Shown in pieces: positions 7,530 to 15,633 of a DNA stretch of 17,729 bases (within the stretch, counting starts at the first letter, position 1; every line of letters begins with the position of its first letter). A program made the translations under genes and the position numbers. This DNA is from Deltaproteobacteria bacterium (GTDB taxonomy: Bacteria; Desulfobacterota; Syntrophia; Syntrophales; UBA2210): NCBI GenBank assembly GCA_011056825.1, contig DSBH01000301.1, positions 1 to 17,729 on the forward strand, in the 5' to 3' direction. The notes under the pieces were generated by a model. That model was not told where the DNA came from and made no database searches. It saw only the letters and a program-made list of their open reading frames with translations.

Positions 7530-7608
7530 CTGCTCTCCACTATCCTGTCAACAGGAAAGCAACAGGTTCCGTCGATATAAAGAATGGTAAAGCAAGGCAA
7601 AATAATGA

Positions 7609-7617
7609 TTATCCACA
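7609..7617 (+). promoter_or_regulatory. Consensus DnaA box
   Basis: TTATCCACA is an exact nine-base match to the canonical DnaA box. It lies in the dnaA-dnaN gap, with the DnaA-trio-like array starting nine bases downstream in the orientation expected for DnaA filament loading toward the T-rich tract. Confidence 0.88.
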
Positions 7618-7626
7618 CATCAACAA

Positions 7627-7644
7627 CTACTACTGTTACTACTA
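7627..7644 (+). promoter_or_regulatory. DnaA-trio array (six in-phase triplets)
   Basis: CTA CTA CTG TTA CTA CTA run in phase with no interruption. On the complementary strand these read 3'-GAT-type repeats, the element to which a DnaA filament binds as single strand. Four of six are exact; the two variants each differ at one base. The array directly abuts the T tract. Confidence 0.72.
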
Positions 7645-7658
7645 TTTTTTTTATTTTT
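7645..7658 (+). promoter_or_regulatory. T-rich DNA-unwinding element candidate
   Basis: Thirteen of fourteen bases are T, with one A, immediately after the triplet array. Its low stability and position make it the likely first site of strand opening. It ends 22 bases before the dnaN start. Confidence 0.6.
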
Positions 7659-7680
7659 ACCTGAAAGAATAGGTGACACA

Positions 7681-8793
7681 ATGGATTTTTCTGTGGACAG
7701 AGATGTTTTTCAGGAAGCCGTACAAAAAACATTGGGAATAGTAGAGCGAAAAACAACCATCCCGATACTGAGCAATATTCTGATCAGGGCTGACGGTTCG
7801 TCGATTCGCATTGTAGCGACGGACAGGGAAATGGGATTGGTGGCGGACTATGAGGCCCAGGTGTCCGAGAAAGGCGATATCACCGTCAATGCGAGAAAAC
7901 TTTATGAAATGATACGTGAAATGGAAGGTGAAAAAATACATTTCAAGACTTCCGGAAACAATCAGGCCTTCCTCGCGGCGGAAAAAGTTGAGTATCGTAT
8001 TCCCGGTATTCCGGCCGATGATTTTCCGGATGTGCGGCGGGAAGACAACGTTCAGTGCTTCACAATCCCGGCGCGGTTACTTAGGGGCATTATTAGAAAA
8101 GTATTTTACGCTGCTTTCACTGATGAAACGCGGCCGAGTCTGAACGGCATCTTTTTCAAGAAGGACGGGACGACCTGTGAAATGGTTGCAACCGACGGGC
8201 ACCGGCTGTCTCTTGTCGTGCAGGCTTTGCCGGAGGAAAAGGAAGACGGTGTCCCTGTTGAGGGAGTGATCATACCGAGAAAGGGACTGGGAGAAGTACG
8301 AAAAATGGTTGATGACGGTGAGGGCGTGGTTGAAATGGGCGTCGCCGACCATGTCATGGTGGTCAAGAAAGCCACCAGCATGCTGCGACTTAGTCTTATA
8401 GACGCCGTGTATCCCGATTACCGGCGTGTTGTGCCCAAGGACAGAGGTGTCTCGGTGCTGATCGAGAAACACCGGTTTCTGCAATCGCTGCGTAGAATGG
8501 GGGTTATGTCAACGGAGTTGTTCAGCGGCGTTATTATTTCATTGGATGATGGCATCATGAAACTTAATTCTACGAACCCTGATGTTGGTGAAGCAAATGA
8601 GGAAGTACCCGTCGATTATCATGACGGGTCGATTTCTGCCGGTTTCAACGTGAGATATCTTATCGAGGCCGTGGACAGTATGGAAGGAGAGACGATTTCA
8701 TTCGAGATGAGAAGCGACGGGGGACCCGGTGTCATGCGGGTCCAGGGAACAGATGATCACCTGTGCATTATTATGCCGATAAAAATAGAATAA
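7681..8793 (+). CDS. dnaN: DNA polymerase III sliding clamp, beta subunit
   Basis: 370 residues, usual length. The N-terminal domain starts MDFSVDRDVFQEAVQKTLGI and includes TTIPILSNILI (25-35) and VATDREMGL, the most conserved stretch of bacterial beta clamps. The middle domain has RPSLNGIFF and VATDGHRLSLV, and the protein ends with the typical MPIKIE-type tail that lines the hydrophobic binding cleft. Dimers encircle DNA and tether polymerase III, MutS and other partners. AGGTG lies five bases before the ATG. The gene begins directly after the origin and is followed by gyrB after 19 bases, leaving no room for recF. Confidence 0.97.
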   Translation: MDFSVDRDVFQEAVQKTLGIVERKTTIPILSNILIRADGSSIRIVATDREMGLVADYEAQVSEKGDITVNARKLYEMIREMEGEKIHFKTSGNNQAFLAAEKVEYRIPGIPADDFPDVRREDNVQCFTIPARLLRGIIRKVFYAAFTDETRPSLNGIFFKKDGTTCEMVATDGHRLSLVVQALPEEKEDGVPVEGVIIPRKGLGEVRKMVDDGEGVVEMGVADHVMVVKKATSMLRLSLIDAVYPDYRRVVPKDRGVSVLIEKHRFLQSLRRMGVMSTELFSGVIISLDDGIMKLNSTNPDVGEANEEVPVDYHDGSISAGFNVRYLIEAVDSMEGETISFEMRSDGGPGVMRVQGTDDHLCIIMPIKIE

Positions 8794-8812
8794 ACGGATC
8801 GAGGAACGAAGC

Positions 8813-11227
8813 GTGTTGGAAAAAGAGACATATGGAGCCGATAATATAAAAGTCCTCGGAGGACTGGAGGCCGTTCGTAAACGACCTGCGATGTATATAG
8901 GCAGCACCTCGAAAGAGGGGCTGCATCACCTGGTATATGAAGTGGTCGACAACAGTATTGACGAAGCCTCAGCCGGGTACTGCGATACTATCGATGTCAA
9001 GATCCGGATCGATAACAGTGTCACGGTCAGCGACAACGGACGGGGAATACCCGTCGACGAGCACAAGACGGAAAAGGTATCCGCTGCGGAAGTGGTGATG
9101 ACGAAGCTTCACGCGGGAGCGAAGTTCAGCAACGACAGCTACAAGATATCGGGCGGTCTGCACGGCGTCGGCGTTTCCGTGGTAAACGCCCTGTCCAGCT
9201 ATCTCGAGCTGGAAGTGTGGAGAGAGGGGCGCGTGTACTGTCAGGAGTACCGGCGCGGGACTCCCGTGTCACCCCTGAAAGAGACGGGAACAACAAGGCG
9301 GCGCGGAACCAAGATTACCTTCATGCCCGACAGTGATATTTTCACCGAAATTGATTTCAGTTTCGATGTGCTGTCGAACAGGCTGCGGGAACTGGCCTTC
9401 CTGAATCGCGGTGTCAAAATCGTTTTGAAAGACGAACGTTCGGACAGGGAAAATGAATTCCTGTATCGCGGCGGTATTGTTTCGTTCGTGGAATATCTGA
9501 ACAGGAACAAGAAGCCCCTGCACAAGAAGCCCATCTTTATCAATGGTGAGCGGGAGGATTGCCAGGTCGAGGTTGCTCTGCAGTACAACGATTCCTATAT
9601 GGAAAATGTTTTTTCCTATGCCAACAGCATCAACACCACCGAAGGAGGAACCCATCTGGTCGGTTTCCGGTCGGCGCTGACACGTGTTATTAACGCGTAC
9701 GCCACGTCTGCTGGCATGTTAAAAAACGGCAAGATCCAGCTTCGGGGCGAGGATGTACGGGAAGGACTTGCCTGTGTCATCAGCGTGAAGGTCCGGCAGC
9801 CCCAGTTTGAGGGACAGACGAAGACCAAGCTTGGAAACAGCGATGTGAAGGGGCTTGTGGAAGGCGTTGTCTACGAGAAACTCGGTGTTTTTTTCGAAGA
9901 AAATCCTGCCGTTGCGCGGCAGATCGTCAGCAAGTCGACCGAGGCTTCCCGCGCTCGGGAAGCGGCGCGGCGTGCCAGAGAGTTGACCCGGCGAAAGTCG
10001 TCTCTCGAGGTATCAGCTCTGCCGGGCAAACTGGCCGATTGCCAGGAACGGGATCCGTCGCAGAGCGAGATATACCTTGTTGAGGGAGACTCGGCGGGAG
10101 GGTCGGCGAAACAGGGTCGTGACCGACGCAACCAAGCGATTCTTCCGTTACGGGGGAAACTGCTCAACGTCGAGAAGGCCCGGTTCGACAAAATGCTCAC
10201 CAGCAACGAAATCAAGGTCATCATTACCGCTCTGGGGACGGGCATCGGTGAAGGCGATTTCGACATCAGCAAGCTCCGTTATCACAGGGTTGTCATCATG
10301 ACCGATGCCGATATCGACGGGCTTCATATCCGGACACTCCTGCTCACCTTTTTCTTCCGCTACATGAGGGAACTCATCGAGCGCGGCTATCTGTATATCG
10401 CGCAACCACCGCTTTTCAGAATAGCCGACGGCAAAAAAGCGATGTACATAGCAAGTGAAGAAGACATGGAAAATTTCATACTGGAAAACGGCGTGGAGAA
10501 GGCTGTCGTTTTACAGAACGACGGGGGGCGTCTTACGGGCGCCAAACTTCTCGTAGTCCTTAAAAAGGCCGTAACGGTCGAGACACTCCTCGACAAGTTT
10601 CATCGAAGCGGCAAACACAGCGAGGTGGTAAGGCTCACGGCGGGCGATCCCGCCTTCACTCCCGGCAACTTTTCCGATGAAACTGTATTGATGAAACTCG
10701 GCAAACGGATCTCCGGTGCGATCGGAGAGGCGGTACACTCGTTCTGGACGGAAGAAGACCAGGAACGAGGCGGCTACAAGCTTTTTTTTAAAATTGTCGA
10801 AAACGGCGGCGAGAATATTACCTGGATCGACCGGAATATCTTCAACCAGCCGAAATTTTCGGAGGTGCGATCGCTCCTCAAGCAGATGGAGGTCCTGGGC
10901 GAACCGCCCTATCACGTGATCGAACGGGACGGTGAAGAAGGGGCTCCCGCTACGGATCTTCCGACAGCAAAGGCCCTCATCGACCATGTTCTGCGCGCCG
11001 GAAAGAAAGGTTTTTCGCTGCAGCGTTATAAAGGTCTCGGTGAAATGAACCCGGAGCAACTCTGGGAAACCACCATGGATCCCGAACGCAGGACACTTCT
11101 GCAGGTTCGAGTGGAAGACGCTGTCGCGGCAGACGTCATATTTTCCACCCTCATGGGAGACCAGGTGGCGCCGCGCCGCGATTTCATATTCGAGAACGCC
11201 CTGAACGTCTCGAATCTCGACGTGTAA
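8813..11227 (+). CDS. gyrB: DNA gyrase subunit B
   Basis: 804 residues, the same length class as E. coli GyrB, so it carries the insert in the C-terminal half that Gram-positive enzymes lack. The GHKL ATPase domain has YEVVDNSIDEA with catalytic Glu43 and Asn47, SDNGRGIP with Asp74, and GGLHGVGVSVVNALS (114-128). The Toprim domain has VEGDSAGGSAKQGRDR with Glu424 and DADIDG with Asp498, Asp500 and Asp502, matching E. coli numbering at the Mg-binding residues. RYKGLGEMNPEQLW follows near the C-terminus. The start is GTG with GAGGA seven bases upstream; TTG at 8816 is an in-frame alternative. With GyrA it forms the A2B2 enzyme that introduces negative supercoils using ATP. Confidence 0.98.
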   Translation: MLEKETYGADNIKVLGGLEAVRKRPAMYIGSTSKEGLHHLVYEVVDNSIDEASAGYCDTIDVKIRIDNSVTVSDNGRGIPVDEHKTEKVSAAEVVMTKLHAGAKFSNDSYKISGGLHGVGVSVVNALSSYLELEVWREGRVYCQEYRRGTPVSPLKETGTTRRRGTKITFMPDSDIFTEIDFSFDVLSNRLRELAFLNRGVKIVLKDERSDRENEFLYRGGIVSFVEYLNRNKKPLHKKPIFINGEREDCQVEVALQYNDSYMENVFSYANSINTTEGGTHLVGFRSALTRVINAYATSAGMLKNGKIQLRGEDVREGLACVISVKVRQPQFEGQTKTKLGNSDVKGLVEGVVYEKLGVFFEENPAVARQIVSKSTEASRAREAARRARELTRRKSSLEVSALPGKLADCQERDPSQSEIYLVEGDSAGGSAKQGRDRRNQAILPLRGKLLNVEKARFDKMLTSNEIKVIITALGTGIGEGDFDISKLRYHRVVIMTDADIDGLHIRTLLLTFFFRYMRELIERGYLYIAQPPLFRIADGKKAMYIASEEDMENFILENGVEKAVVLQNDGGRLTGAKLLVVLKKAVTVETLLDKFHRSGKHSEVVRLTAGDPAFTPGNFSDETVLMKLGKRISGAIGEAVHSFWTEEDQERGGYKLFFKIVENGGENITWIDRNIFNQPKFSEVRSLLKQMEVLGEPPYHVIERDGEEGAPATDLPTAKALIDHVLRAGKKGFSLQRYKGLGEMNPEQLWETTMDPERRTLLQVRVEDAVAADVIFSTLMGDQVAPRRDFIFENALNVSNLDV

Positions 11228-11244
11228 GCGCCTGACAGGGGTTA

Positions 11245-11298
11245 CGCACCGGACCGCGGGAACGCTCTTTCCGCGTGATAGTTCCATTATACGGTGCG
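11245..11298 (+). other. Nested hairpin in the gyrB-gyrA leader
   Basis: The 104-base gap between gyrB and gyrA contains an outer perfect seven-base stem (CGCACCG at 11245-11251 with CGGTGCG at 11292-11298) enclosing an inner eight-base hairpin (CGCGGGAA, loop CGCTC, TTTCCGCG, 11255-11275, with one G-T pair). No T tract follows, so it is not a standard terminator. It ends 15 bases before the AAGGAGG of gyrA. It may stabilise, process or tune translation of the gyrA message. Confidence 0.45.
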
Positions 11299-11331
11299 CC
11301 ACCCCTTCGTTGTAAGGAGGAAAGAAACAGG

Positions 11332-13851
11332 ATGGATCAGTTGAAGCAACGGAACATGCCCGTCAACATAGAAGACGAAATGAAAAGTTCCTACGTGGAC
11401 TATGCCATGAGCGTTATTATCGGCCGGGCCATACCCGACGTGCGCGACGGCATGAAACCGGTTCACCGCCGGGCCCTGTTCGCCATGGCCGACTTGGGAA
11501 ACCGCTGGAACAAGCCCTACAAGAAATCCGCCCGCATCGTGGGCGATATCATCGGTAAATATCATCCTCACGGCGATTCGGCGGCCTATGACACGATCGT
11601 CCGAATGGCCCAGGATTTCTCGATGCGATACCCGCTGGTGGACGGTCAGGGAAACTTCGGGTCCATCGACGGAGATCCGCCGGCCGCCATGCGGTACACG
11701 GAAAGCAGGATGGCCCGTATCGCCGACGAGATGCTCGCCGATATCGACAAAAACACGGTTGATTTCATTCCCAATTACGACGAGACCCTTGAAGAGCCCG
11801 TCGTACTGCCTGCGAGAATACCCGAACTGCTCCTGAACGGTTCTTCGGGCATTGCCGTCGGCGTCACCACAAACATACCGCCCCACAACCTCGTGGAAGT
11901 CTGCGACGCGGCCGTCGCGCTCATCAACGACCCCGAACTGACTGTGGACGACTTGATGCGGTATATTCAGGGGCCAGATTTTCCCACGGCGGGATTCATC
12001 AACGGCCGCGAGGGCATACTGTCCGCCTACAGGACCGGGCGGGGAATAATCCGCATACGCGCCCGGGCCCTTGTTGAACGAAATGCCCGGAATGACAGGG
12101 AAAGTATTGTTATCACCGAACTTCCGTACCAGGTGAACAAGGCTGCTCTGATCGAAAAAATTTCAGACCTGGTCAAGGAAAAAAAGATAAACGGGATTGC
12201 CGACCTGCGGGACGAATCAGACCGGGACGGCCTTCGAGTCGTCATAGACCTGAAGCGCGATGAAAACACCTCTGTCATTCTGAACCAGCTGTATAAACAG
12301 ACGCCCATGGAATCAACCTTCGGCATCATCATGCTGGCCATCGACCAGGGACGACCGAAGTTGATGAATCTCAAGGAAATCCTTCAAAAATTTATTATAT
12401 TCCGGCAGGAAGTCGTGATACGCAGGACACGCTTCGACCTTGCCCGCGCGCGGGCAAGACTGCACATTCTCGAGGGACTGATTATCGCCCTCGACAACAT
12501 AGACGACGTGGTAGCGGCCATTCGTGCGTCCTCGAATCCGCGGGAGGCCTCGATCCGGCTGGTGGACGATTTCGGTCTGTCTGAAGCCCAGGCGAAGGCG
12601 ATTCTCGAGATGCGGTTGCAGAGGCTCACGGGCCTGGAGCGCGACAAGATCAGGGCGGAACACCTGGAGGTGTCCGAGCTGGTGCTCGAGCTCGAAGGCA
12701 TTCTCGCCGATATCCGTAAAGTGATGAACATAATCGTGGAAGAACTCGAGGACATCAAGAAGCGGTTCGGTGACGAGCGGCGGACGGAAATCGTGCGGGA
12801 CAGCGAAGAGATCGATGTCGAGGACATGATCGTCGAAGAAGACATGGTGGTCACCATATCCCACCAGGGATACATCAAACGCAATCCCGTCAGCCTCTAC
12901 ACGAGTCAGCGGCGAGGCGGCCGGGGCAAGATGGGTATGGGAACCAAGGAAGACGATTTCGTCGAGAAGATCTTCATAGCCTCCAGCCACAGTCATATAC
13001 TCTTCTTCACCAACAGGGGACAGGTCTACTGGCTGAAAGTCTATCAGATCCCCCAGGCCGGCCGGGCGGCCAGGGGGAAAGCCGTGATAAATCTCATTGG
13101 AATAGGCGGTGATGAACACATCACGGCGTTTTTACCCGTCAGGAAATTCGAGGCGGGGAAATACGTTTTCATGGCGACCCGGAACGGCATCGTGAAGAAA
13201 ACGGAACTGCTTGCCTACTCCAATCCCCGGTCGGGCGGTATTATCGCACTCACGCTCGACGAGGGCGATGAACTGATCGGTGTTCACCTGACCGATGGAG
13301 AACGGAACATTTTTCTGGGAACAAACCGTGGACATTCCATCAGGTTCAAGGAAACCGACGTTCGCCCCATGGGCCGAACCGCCCGGGGCGTCACCGGTAT
13401 CCGCATGGAGCCGGGCGACCGGGTTGTGGGAGCGGAGATTCTTTCAGGCGGCAACTCGATCCTGACCGTGTCGGAAAAAGGTTTCGGCAAGCGGACGGAC
13501 GTGGCTGAATACCGCCTCCAGACCAGGGGCGGCAAGGGCATCATCAATCTTAAAACAACGCCGCGGGTCGGTTTCGTAACCAGCGTGTTGCAGGTTGCCA
13601 ACGATGAAGACGTTATGCTGATCAGTAATTCCGGCAACATCATTCGACTGAACGTGGAAGATATCTCGCTGCTTCACCGAAGCACGCAGGGAGTCAGGCT
13701 GATCAACCTCGAACTCGAGGAGCGTCTCGTCGGATTCGCCCGGGCCGAGCGGGGCGAGGTGCCGAGCGGCGAAGAAAACGACGTCGCTCTCGATGAAGCG
13801 GAACAGGTCGATGAAAACAACGGCGCCGAATCAACGGAGGATGGTGACTGA
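11332..13851 (+). CDS. gyrA: DNA gyrase subunit A
   Basis: 839 residues from ATG 11332; the open frame extends back to 11275, but AAGGAGG at 11314-11320 and the conserved N-terminus (NIEDEMKSSYVDYAMSVI) select 11332. The breakage-reunion domain has the catalytic tyrosine Tyr122 in AAMRYTES. The quinolone-resistance region reads HPHGDSAAYDTIVRM, with Ser83 and Asp87 as in drug-susceptible enzymes. The GyrA box QRRGGRG at 526-532 starts the DNA-wrapping C-terminal domain and separates gyrase from topoisomerase IV ParC. The tail after about residue 805 is strongly acidic, as in E. coli GyrA. The last 11 bases overlap the archease gene. Confidence 0.98.
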   Translation: MDQLKQRNMPVNIEDEMKSSYVDYAMSVIIGRAIPDVRDGMKPVHRRALFAMADLGNRWNKPYKKSARIVGDIIGKYHPHGDSAAYDTIVRMAQDFSMRYPLVDGQGNFGSIDGDPPAAMRYTESRMARIADEMLADIDKNTVDFIPNYDETLEEPVVLPARIPELLLNGSSGIAVGVTTNIPPHNLVEVCDAAVALINDPELTVDDLMRYIQGPDFPTAGFINGREGILSAYRTGRGIIRIRARALVERNARNDRESIVITELPYQVNKAALIEKISDLVKEKKINGIADLRDESDRDGLRVVIDLKRDENTSVILNQLYKQTPMESTFGIIMLAIDQGRPKLMNLKEILQKFIIFRQEVVIRRTRFDLARARARLHILEGLIIALDNIDDVVAAIRASSNPREASIRLVDDFGLSEAQAKAILEMRLQRLTGLERDKIRAEHLEVSELVLELEGILADIRKVMNIIVEELEDIKKRFGDERRTEIVRDSEEIDVEDMIVEEDMVVTISHQGYIKRNPVSLYTSQRRGGRGKMGMGTKEDDFVEKIFIASSHSHILFFTNRGQVYWLKVYQIPQAGRAARGKAVINLIGIGGDEHITAFLPVRKFEAGKYVFMATRNGIVKKTELLAYSNPRSGGIIALTLDEGDELIGVHLTDGERNIFLGTNRGHSIRFKETDVRPMGRTARGVTGIRMEPGDRVVGAEILSGGNSILTVSEKGFGKRTDVAEYRLQTRGGKGIINLKTTPRVGFVTSVLQVANDEDVMLISNSGNIIRLNVEDISLLHRSTQGVRLINLELEERLVGFARAERGEVPSGEENDVALDEAEQVDENNGAESTEDGD

Positions 13852-14116
13852 GCTGTTCAATCACACCGCCGACCTCGGTCTGGAATGCAGCGGTTCCTCG
13901 ATGGCCGATCTGCTGGAACGCGCCGGCGAGATGCTTGCCGGGTGTATCGTTGACAGGAGAAGAATTCGGGTGGTGGAGGAGCGGGCTGTAACGGCGGAAG
14001 GAGGTGACCCGGAACGGCACGCTCTAATCAGGGAAATAAAAGCGGTCACCTATCACGGCGTGACAATCGAGGAATCGCGGGGTATGTTGACCGCGCGGGT
14101 GGTACTTGATGTCTGA
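13841..14116 (+). CDS. Archease-like protein with an internal deletion (RtcB activator family)
   Basis: 91 residues from ATG 13841, versus about 140 for the archease family. The N-terminus ELFNHTADLGLE (4-15) carries the conserved HTAD with Asp11, and the C-terminus EIKAVTYHGV (65-74) with the final RVVLDV (Asp90) is equally typical. The middle, which normally holds the WLxELLYLF-type segment, is absent: the sequence jumps from RRIRVVE (about 40-46) to RAVTAEGGDPERH. Archease promotes guanylylation and multiple turnover of the RNA ligase RtcB, whose gene follows with an eight-base overlap, supporting the assignment. The start overlaps gyrA by 11 bases; GGAGG abuts the ATG, so the GTG at 13844 may be used instead. 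An upstream ATG at 13793 lies inside gyrA and is unlikely. It could be a functional minimal form, a decayed copy or an assembly artefact. Confidence 0.72.
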   Translation: MVTELFNHTADLGLECSGSSMADLLERAGEMLAGCIVDRRRIRVVEERAVTAEGGDPERHALIREIKAVTYHGVTIEESRGMLTARVVLDV

Positions 14117-15551
14117 TATCGTTATGAAACGCATCGACCGGTACCGGTGGACGATTCAGCCCCACGGGGACATGCGCGTTCCCGGCATCGTGTACGCGGA
14201 CGATGTCCTGATGGACGCCGCCAGGAACGACGAGAGCCTCCGCCAGGTGGCGAACGTGGCCCATCTGCCCGGCATTCAGACGGCGTCGCTCGCCATGCCC
14301 GATATACACCGGGGTTACGGTTTCCCCATCGGGGGTGTCGCCGCCTTTGACATGGACGAAGGCGTTATTTCACCGGGAGGCGTCGGGTACGATATCAACT
14401 GCGGCGTCCGCCTGATGGCAACCGATCTTTTTATCGATGACATCCGCGGTCGACTGAGAGAACTGGTGGCCGGTCTCTTCAGCGCGATTCCCAGCGGCGT
14501 GGGATCGAGCGGTCCCCTGCGTCTTACGAATGCGGAAGAGAAACGGGTACTTGAAAAGGGTGCGGCCTGGGCGGTCGAGCGTGGGTATGGCACGCCGGCG
14601 GATCTCGAGATGACTGAGCGGCGCGGCGTGGCCGAGGACGCCGATCCCGACCGCGTCAGCGATCGGGCGCTTGAACGGGGCAGAAACCAGCTCGGCACCC
14701 TGGGATCGGGCAATCATTTTCTCGAAATCGAAGTTGTAGACGAGATTTTTGACGACAGGGCGGCCCGCGCGTTCGGCGTCGAGCCGGGACAGGTGGTGGT
14801 GATGATACACACGGGATCCCGCGGTCTCGGCTATCAGATTTGCGACGAATACCTGGCTCGTATGGTGAAACACTCACGATCACTGGATTTTCAGCTTCCT
14901 GACCGGCAACTGGCGTGCGCCTACCTGCAATCGCGGGAAGGAAAGGGCTACCTTGCGGCCATGGCGTGTGCCGCCAACTACGCCTGGGCCAACCGTCAGG
15001 TTCTCATGCACTGGACGTCGGAGACTTTTCAGCGCGTGCTCGAACGATCACCGGTGGACATCGGCATGCGCCTCGTTTATGATGTGTGCCACAATATCGC
15101 CTCCGTGGAGGATTTGGAGGTCGACGGCGTGCGGAAACGTCTCTGTGTGCACCGCAAGGGAGCGACCCGCGCGTACCCGCCGGGACATCCCGACCTGCCA
15201 GATCGGTACCGTGAAGTCGGACAGCCGGTGTTGATTCCGGGTGATATGGGCGCCGGTTCGTACCTGCTCGTCGGAACGGAGCGGGCCTTCAGGGAAACTT
15301 TCGGCAGCACCTGCCATGGCGCCGGCCGGCTGATGAGCCGCAGCAGGGCAAGAAAGGCGAGCGCGCGTCGGCAGGTGAGCACGGAACTGGAAAAGCAGGG
15401 AATAGTAGTAATGGCCACGGGGCGGGGAACGCTCAACGAAGAAATACCCGAGGCCTATAAAAATATCGAAGACGTGGTCAACGTCGTCGACGGAGCGGGC
15501 CTTTCGCGCAAGGTCGCTCGCATGCGGGCGATAGGTTGCGTTAAAGGGTGA
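14109..15551 (+). CDS. rtcB: RNA-splicing ligase RtcB (GTP- and Mn2+-dependent)
   Basis: 480 residues, full length. RtcB joins 2',3'-cyclic phosphate or 3'-phosphate ends to 5'-OH ends of RNA through an enzyme-GMP intermediate. All expected active-site residues are present, nearly at Pyrococcus numbering: Asp95 and Cys98 in YDINCGVR, Asn202-His203 in GSGNHFLE, His234 in MIHTGSRGLG, His328 in DVCHNI, His403 in TCHGAGRL (the guanylylated histidine), and Lys479 next to the C-terminus. The chosen ATG overlaps the archease stop by eight bases, with GGTGG about six bases upstream; a TTG at 14106 is an in-frame alternative. In bacteria the ligase serves RNA repair rather than tRNA splicing. No RtcA or RtcR gene is visible. 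Confidence 0.96.
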   Translation: MSDIVMKRIDRYRWTIQPHGDMRVPGIVYADDVLMDAARNDESLRQVANVAHLPGIQTASLAMPDIHRGYGFPIGGVAAFDMDEGVISPGGVGYDINCGVRLMATDLFIDDIRGRLRELVAGLFSAIPSGVGSSGPLRLTNAEEKRVLEKGAAWAVERGYGTPADLEMTERRGVAEDADPDRVSDRALERGRNQLGTLGSGNHFLEIEVVDEIFDDRAARAFGVEPGQVVVMIHTGSRGLGYQICDEYLARMVKHSRSLDFQLPDRQLACAYLQSREGKGYLAAMACAANYAWANRQVLMHWTSETFQRVLERSPVDIGMRLVYDVCHNIASVEDLEVDGVRKRLCVHRKGATRAYPPGHPDLPDRYREVGQPVLIPGDMGAGSYLLVGTERAFRETFGSTCHGAGRLMSRSRARKASARRQVSTELEKQGIVVMATGRGTLNEEIPEAYKNIEDVVNVVDGAGLSRKVARMRAIGCVKG

Positions 15552-15633
15552 TGGTCTGATAGTGAAGACGCTCTGAAAATGAAATCGCGGATTGGTACAT
15601 GCTCGATGGTGCCGTCCAGGAGGTTGAAAAAAC

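Larger units (their letters stand above)
7530..7680. other. Probable chromosomal replication origin (oriC), dnaA-dnaN intergenic region
   Basis: This 151-base non-coding gap between dnaA and dnaN contains, left to right, an imperfect inverted repeat (CCTGT CA ACAGG at 7544-7555), an AT-rich stretch, a perfect DnaA box, an array of CTA-type triplets and a long T tract. That order matches the basal unwinding element described for Bacillus subtilis and many other bacteria. Only one perfect box is visible, so the origin is compact or also uses the site before dnaA. Confidence 0.75.

Noticed and set aside
7544..7581. CCTGT CA ACAGG repeat and TATAAA as a dnaN promoter or extra DnaA box
   Set aside because: No -35 lies at acceptable spacing from TATAAA, and the repeat matches the DnaA box at only about five of nine positions.
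10911..10926. CACGTG-centred sequence as a parS site (also 9679-9690 and near 16563)
   Set aside because: Only the six-base core matches the ParB consensus; the flanking arms do not. No parS site was found by eye.
11275..11331. Earlier ATG giving GyrA 19 extra residues
   Set aside because: It has no ribosome binding site, lies within the leader hairpin, and the extra residues are outside the family N-terminus.
12313..13119. 268-codon minus-strand frame opposite gyrA, and similar frames at 10511-11302 and 11287-11886
   Set aside because: They mirror codon bias of gyrA and gyrB and show no domain.
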